Positions 62,855 to 64,000 of a stretch of 64,000 nt of DNA are shown one piece after another; the stretch's first letter is position 1; each line of letters begins with the position of its first letter. A model generated the notes under the pieces. The model ran no database searches. It worked only from the letters and a program-made list of their open reading frames with translations, and was not told the origin of the DNA. Origin of the DNA: Bradyrhizobium sp. Ai1a-2 (GTDB lineage Bacteria; Pseudomonadota; Alphaproteobacteria; Rhizobiales; Xanthobacteraceae); assembly GCF_000426245.1 (NCBI RefSeq), contig NZ_AUEZ01000005.1, positions 1-64,000 of the forward strand, in the 5' to 3' direction. The position numbers and the translations under genes are program-made.

Positions 62855-63589
62855 ATGCGCGCTCACCAGATCATGACCAGGGACGTCATCACCGTCGGCC
62901 CTCATGCATCCATCATGGATGCCGCCAACATCATGCTGCGCTGTCACTTGAGCGGCCTGCCGGTGATGGGCGAAGATGGCACGCTCAAGGGCATCGTCTC
63001 CGAGAGCGACTTCCTTCGCCGCGGCGAGATCGGCACCGGGCGCCGGCGTCCGGGTTGGCTGCAGTTCTTCGCCGGGCCCGGCCGCGCGGCGATCGATTTC
63101 GTGCATGAACGCGGGCGTCACGTCGAAGACGTCATGACGCCGGATCCGATCACGGTGGACGAGCAGACGCCCCTGGACGAGCTCGTGGGCATCATGGAAA
63201 AGAAGGGCGTGAAGCGCCTGCCGGTGATGAGCGGCAAGATGCTTGTCGGCATCATCACGCGCGCCAACATCCTTCAGGCGGTCGCGAGCCTCGCCAGGGA
63301 AATCCCCGACCCGACCGCCGACGACCAGCATATCCGCGATCATATCCTGCGTCAGATCCAGGACACCGACTGGCGGCCCGCCGGCTTCCAGGTCACCGTG
63401 CGCAAGGGCGTCGTTCACCTGCATGGCGTCATCTTCGACGACAGCACGCGCAAGGCGGCGATGGTGCTCGCCGAGAACACCGCTGGCGTAAAGGGGGTCC
63501 ACGACCATCTCTGCTTCGTGGATACTTATTCTGGCTACTACGTGGAATCGCCGGAAGACACTTCGACGGAAGCGCGGCCGATCTACTAA
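62855..63589 (+). CDS. CBS-pair and BON domain protein
   Basis: A 244-residue protein. Two CBS motifs (about residues 1-60, MTRDVITVGP and LSGLPVMGEDG; and about 86-145, VMTPDPITVDEQ and VKRLPVMSG) should bind an adenosine ligand. A C-terminal BON domain (about residues 155-225, QVTVRKGVVHLHGVIFD) may bind membrane or phospholipid. It is likely a stress or energy-state sensor that acts with the preceding Usp protein. Confidence 0.92.
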   Translation: MRAHQIMTRDVITVGPHASIMDAANIMLRCHLSGLPVMGEDGTLKGIVSESDFLRRGEIGTGRRRPGWLQFFAGPGRAAIDFVHERGRHVEDVMTPDPITVDEQTPLDELVGIMEKKGVKRLPVMSGKMLVGIITRANILQAVASLAREIPDPTADDQHIRDHILRQIQDTDWRPAGFQVTVRKGVVHLHGVIFDDSTRKAAMVLAENTAGVKGVHDHLCFVDTYSGYYVESPEDTSTEARPIY

Positions 63590-64000
63590 AGTTGCAGGAT
63601 CAGGTCACATCCCGGATTTCCAGCTCGCTGCAGTTCACCTTGCCGATCGCCTGGATGCGCAAGACGCAGATGACGATGACCACGCTGCTGTCGATGTGAT
63701 ATGATGTGATGTGGCGCGATGCTGCGGCATCGCAGGAAAGGCCGGACAATCCCTACAATATTGTCGGATGTTTTTTCTTCGGAAGAGAAGCAAACTTTCC
63801 GACGGCCTATGTGTTCTGGAATGCCGAGGCGCACAGTCGAAATCGATACGATCGAAAGCTATACAAAGGTATACGCGCAGGCATACTAACGATTTTCCTC
63901 ACAACTTTATTCGCGGCCAACTCTTTCAGAACTAAAGCAAATTCGTCCCGACGTGCGGCCGACCACGCTACGGCCATTTGCAATATCTAACACCCGCTAA
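63590..64000. other. Terminal region without a supported gene
   Basis: About 410 bp to the window end. It becomes AT-richer from about 63700 and contains only short open frames without ribosome sites. A minus-strand frame near 63600-63770 gives a plausible short peptide tail (QAIGKVNCSELEIRDVT) but no convincing start. I call no gene here. Confidence 0.5.

Noticed and set aside
61832..63508. Extended minus-strand frame upstream of acetoacetyl-CoA reductase
   Set aside because: It would overlap the Usp and CBS-BON genes and the FixK-type box. The reductase starts cleanly at 61831.
63600..63770. Possible short minus-strand gene ending QAIGKVNCSELEIRDVT
   Set aside because: The peptide looks protein-like near its end, but no credible start codon with a ribosome site is present.

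Overview
The window is GC-rich, gene-dense DNA that looks like a Bradyrhizobium-type (Nitrobacteraceae, Alphaproteobacteria) chromosome. The basis is codon use, three families of dispersed palindromic repeats, a CtrA-type box in front of minCDE and FNR/FixK-type boxes (TTGA-N6-TCAA). The organism is inferred from style only. I saw no rRNA, tRNA, CRISPR array or prophage.

Region by region. 1-303: the end of an IS5-type insertion sequence, abutting a dispersed repeat. 0.4-5.7 kb: a secreted arylsulfatase converging on a two-subunit molybdenum hydroxylase. 5.9-8.2 kb: a minC-minD-minE operon with a fourth small gene and a CtrA-like box. 8.2-9.9 kb: a TetR regulator and a membrane fatty-acid-desaturase-type enzyme with a 15-bp palindrome upstream. 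10.1-27.1 kb: a large divergent catabolic locus around a shared control region at 19.7-20.1 kb. 27.3-29.7 kb: a large MscS-type channel. 30.3-37.2 kb: a five-gene peptide/solute ABC operon ending in a tandem-fused TetR protein. 37.4-39.5 kb: a two-component system. 39.7-46.9 kb: a glycine-rich secreted protein, tex, a ClpS-like/AAA+ fusion, an AlkB-type dioxygenase and a DUF763 gene. 47.1-52.4 kb: a phosphoesterase with a His/Asp-rich tail, a di-haem peroxidase and a CYTH-CHAD protein. 52.7-63.6 kb: a probable low-oxygen regulon (Hsp20, alcohol dehydrogenase, PhaC, Mg-type P-ATPase, acetoacetyl-CoA reductase, universal stress protein, CBS-BON protein). Its three divergent intergenic regions each carry one FixK-type box.

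The most interesting system is the 10.1-27.1 kb locus. The minus arm encodes an acylphosphatase-like protein without the catalytic residues, a solitary Rieske ferredoxin-like protein, a GST-fold protein, adenine deaminase, a LysR regulator, a two-subunit thiamine-diphosphate decarboxylase-like enzyme, a GMC oxidoreductase, an amidohydrolase and a Rieske-less oxygenase catalytic subunit. The plus arm encodes a BMP-type (purine/nucleoside-like) ABC importer, an 8-oxoguanine-deaminase-like amidohydrolase and a second Rieske-less catalytic subunit. The two catalytic proteins keep the mononuclear-iron motif (D-x2-H-x4-H plus a distal Asp) but lack the [2Fe-2S] Cys/His ligands. The solitary Rieske protein keeps those ligands but lacks the iron site. 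A split oxygenase with a GST-like partner recalls the NdmC/NdmD/NdmE N7-demethylase of caffeine-degrading Pseudomonas. I infer uptake and oxidative dealkylation or hydroxylation of a purine-like compound followed by deamination. The true substrate and the reductase are not visible here.
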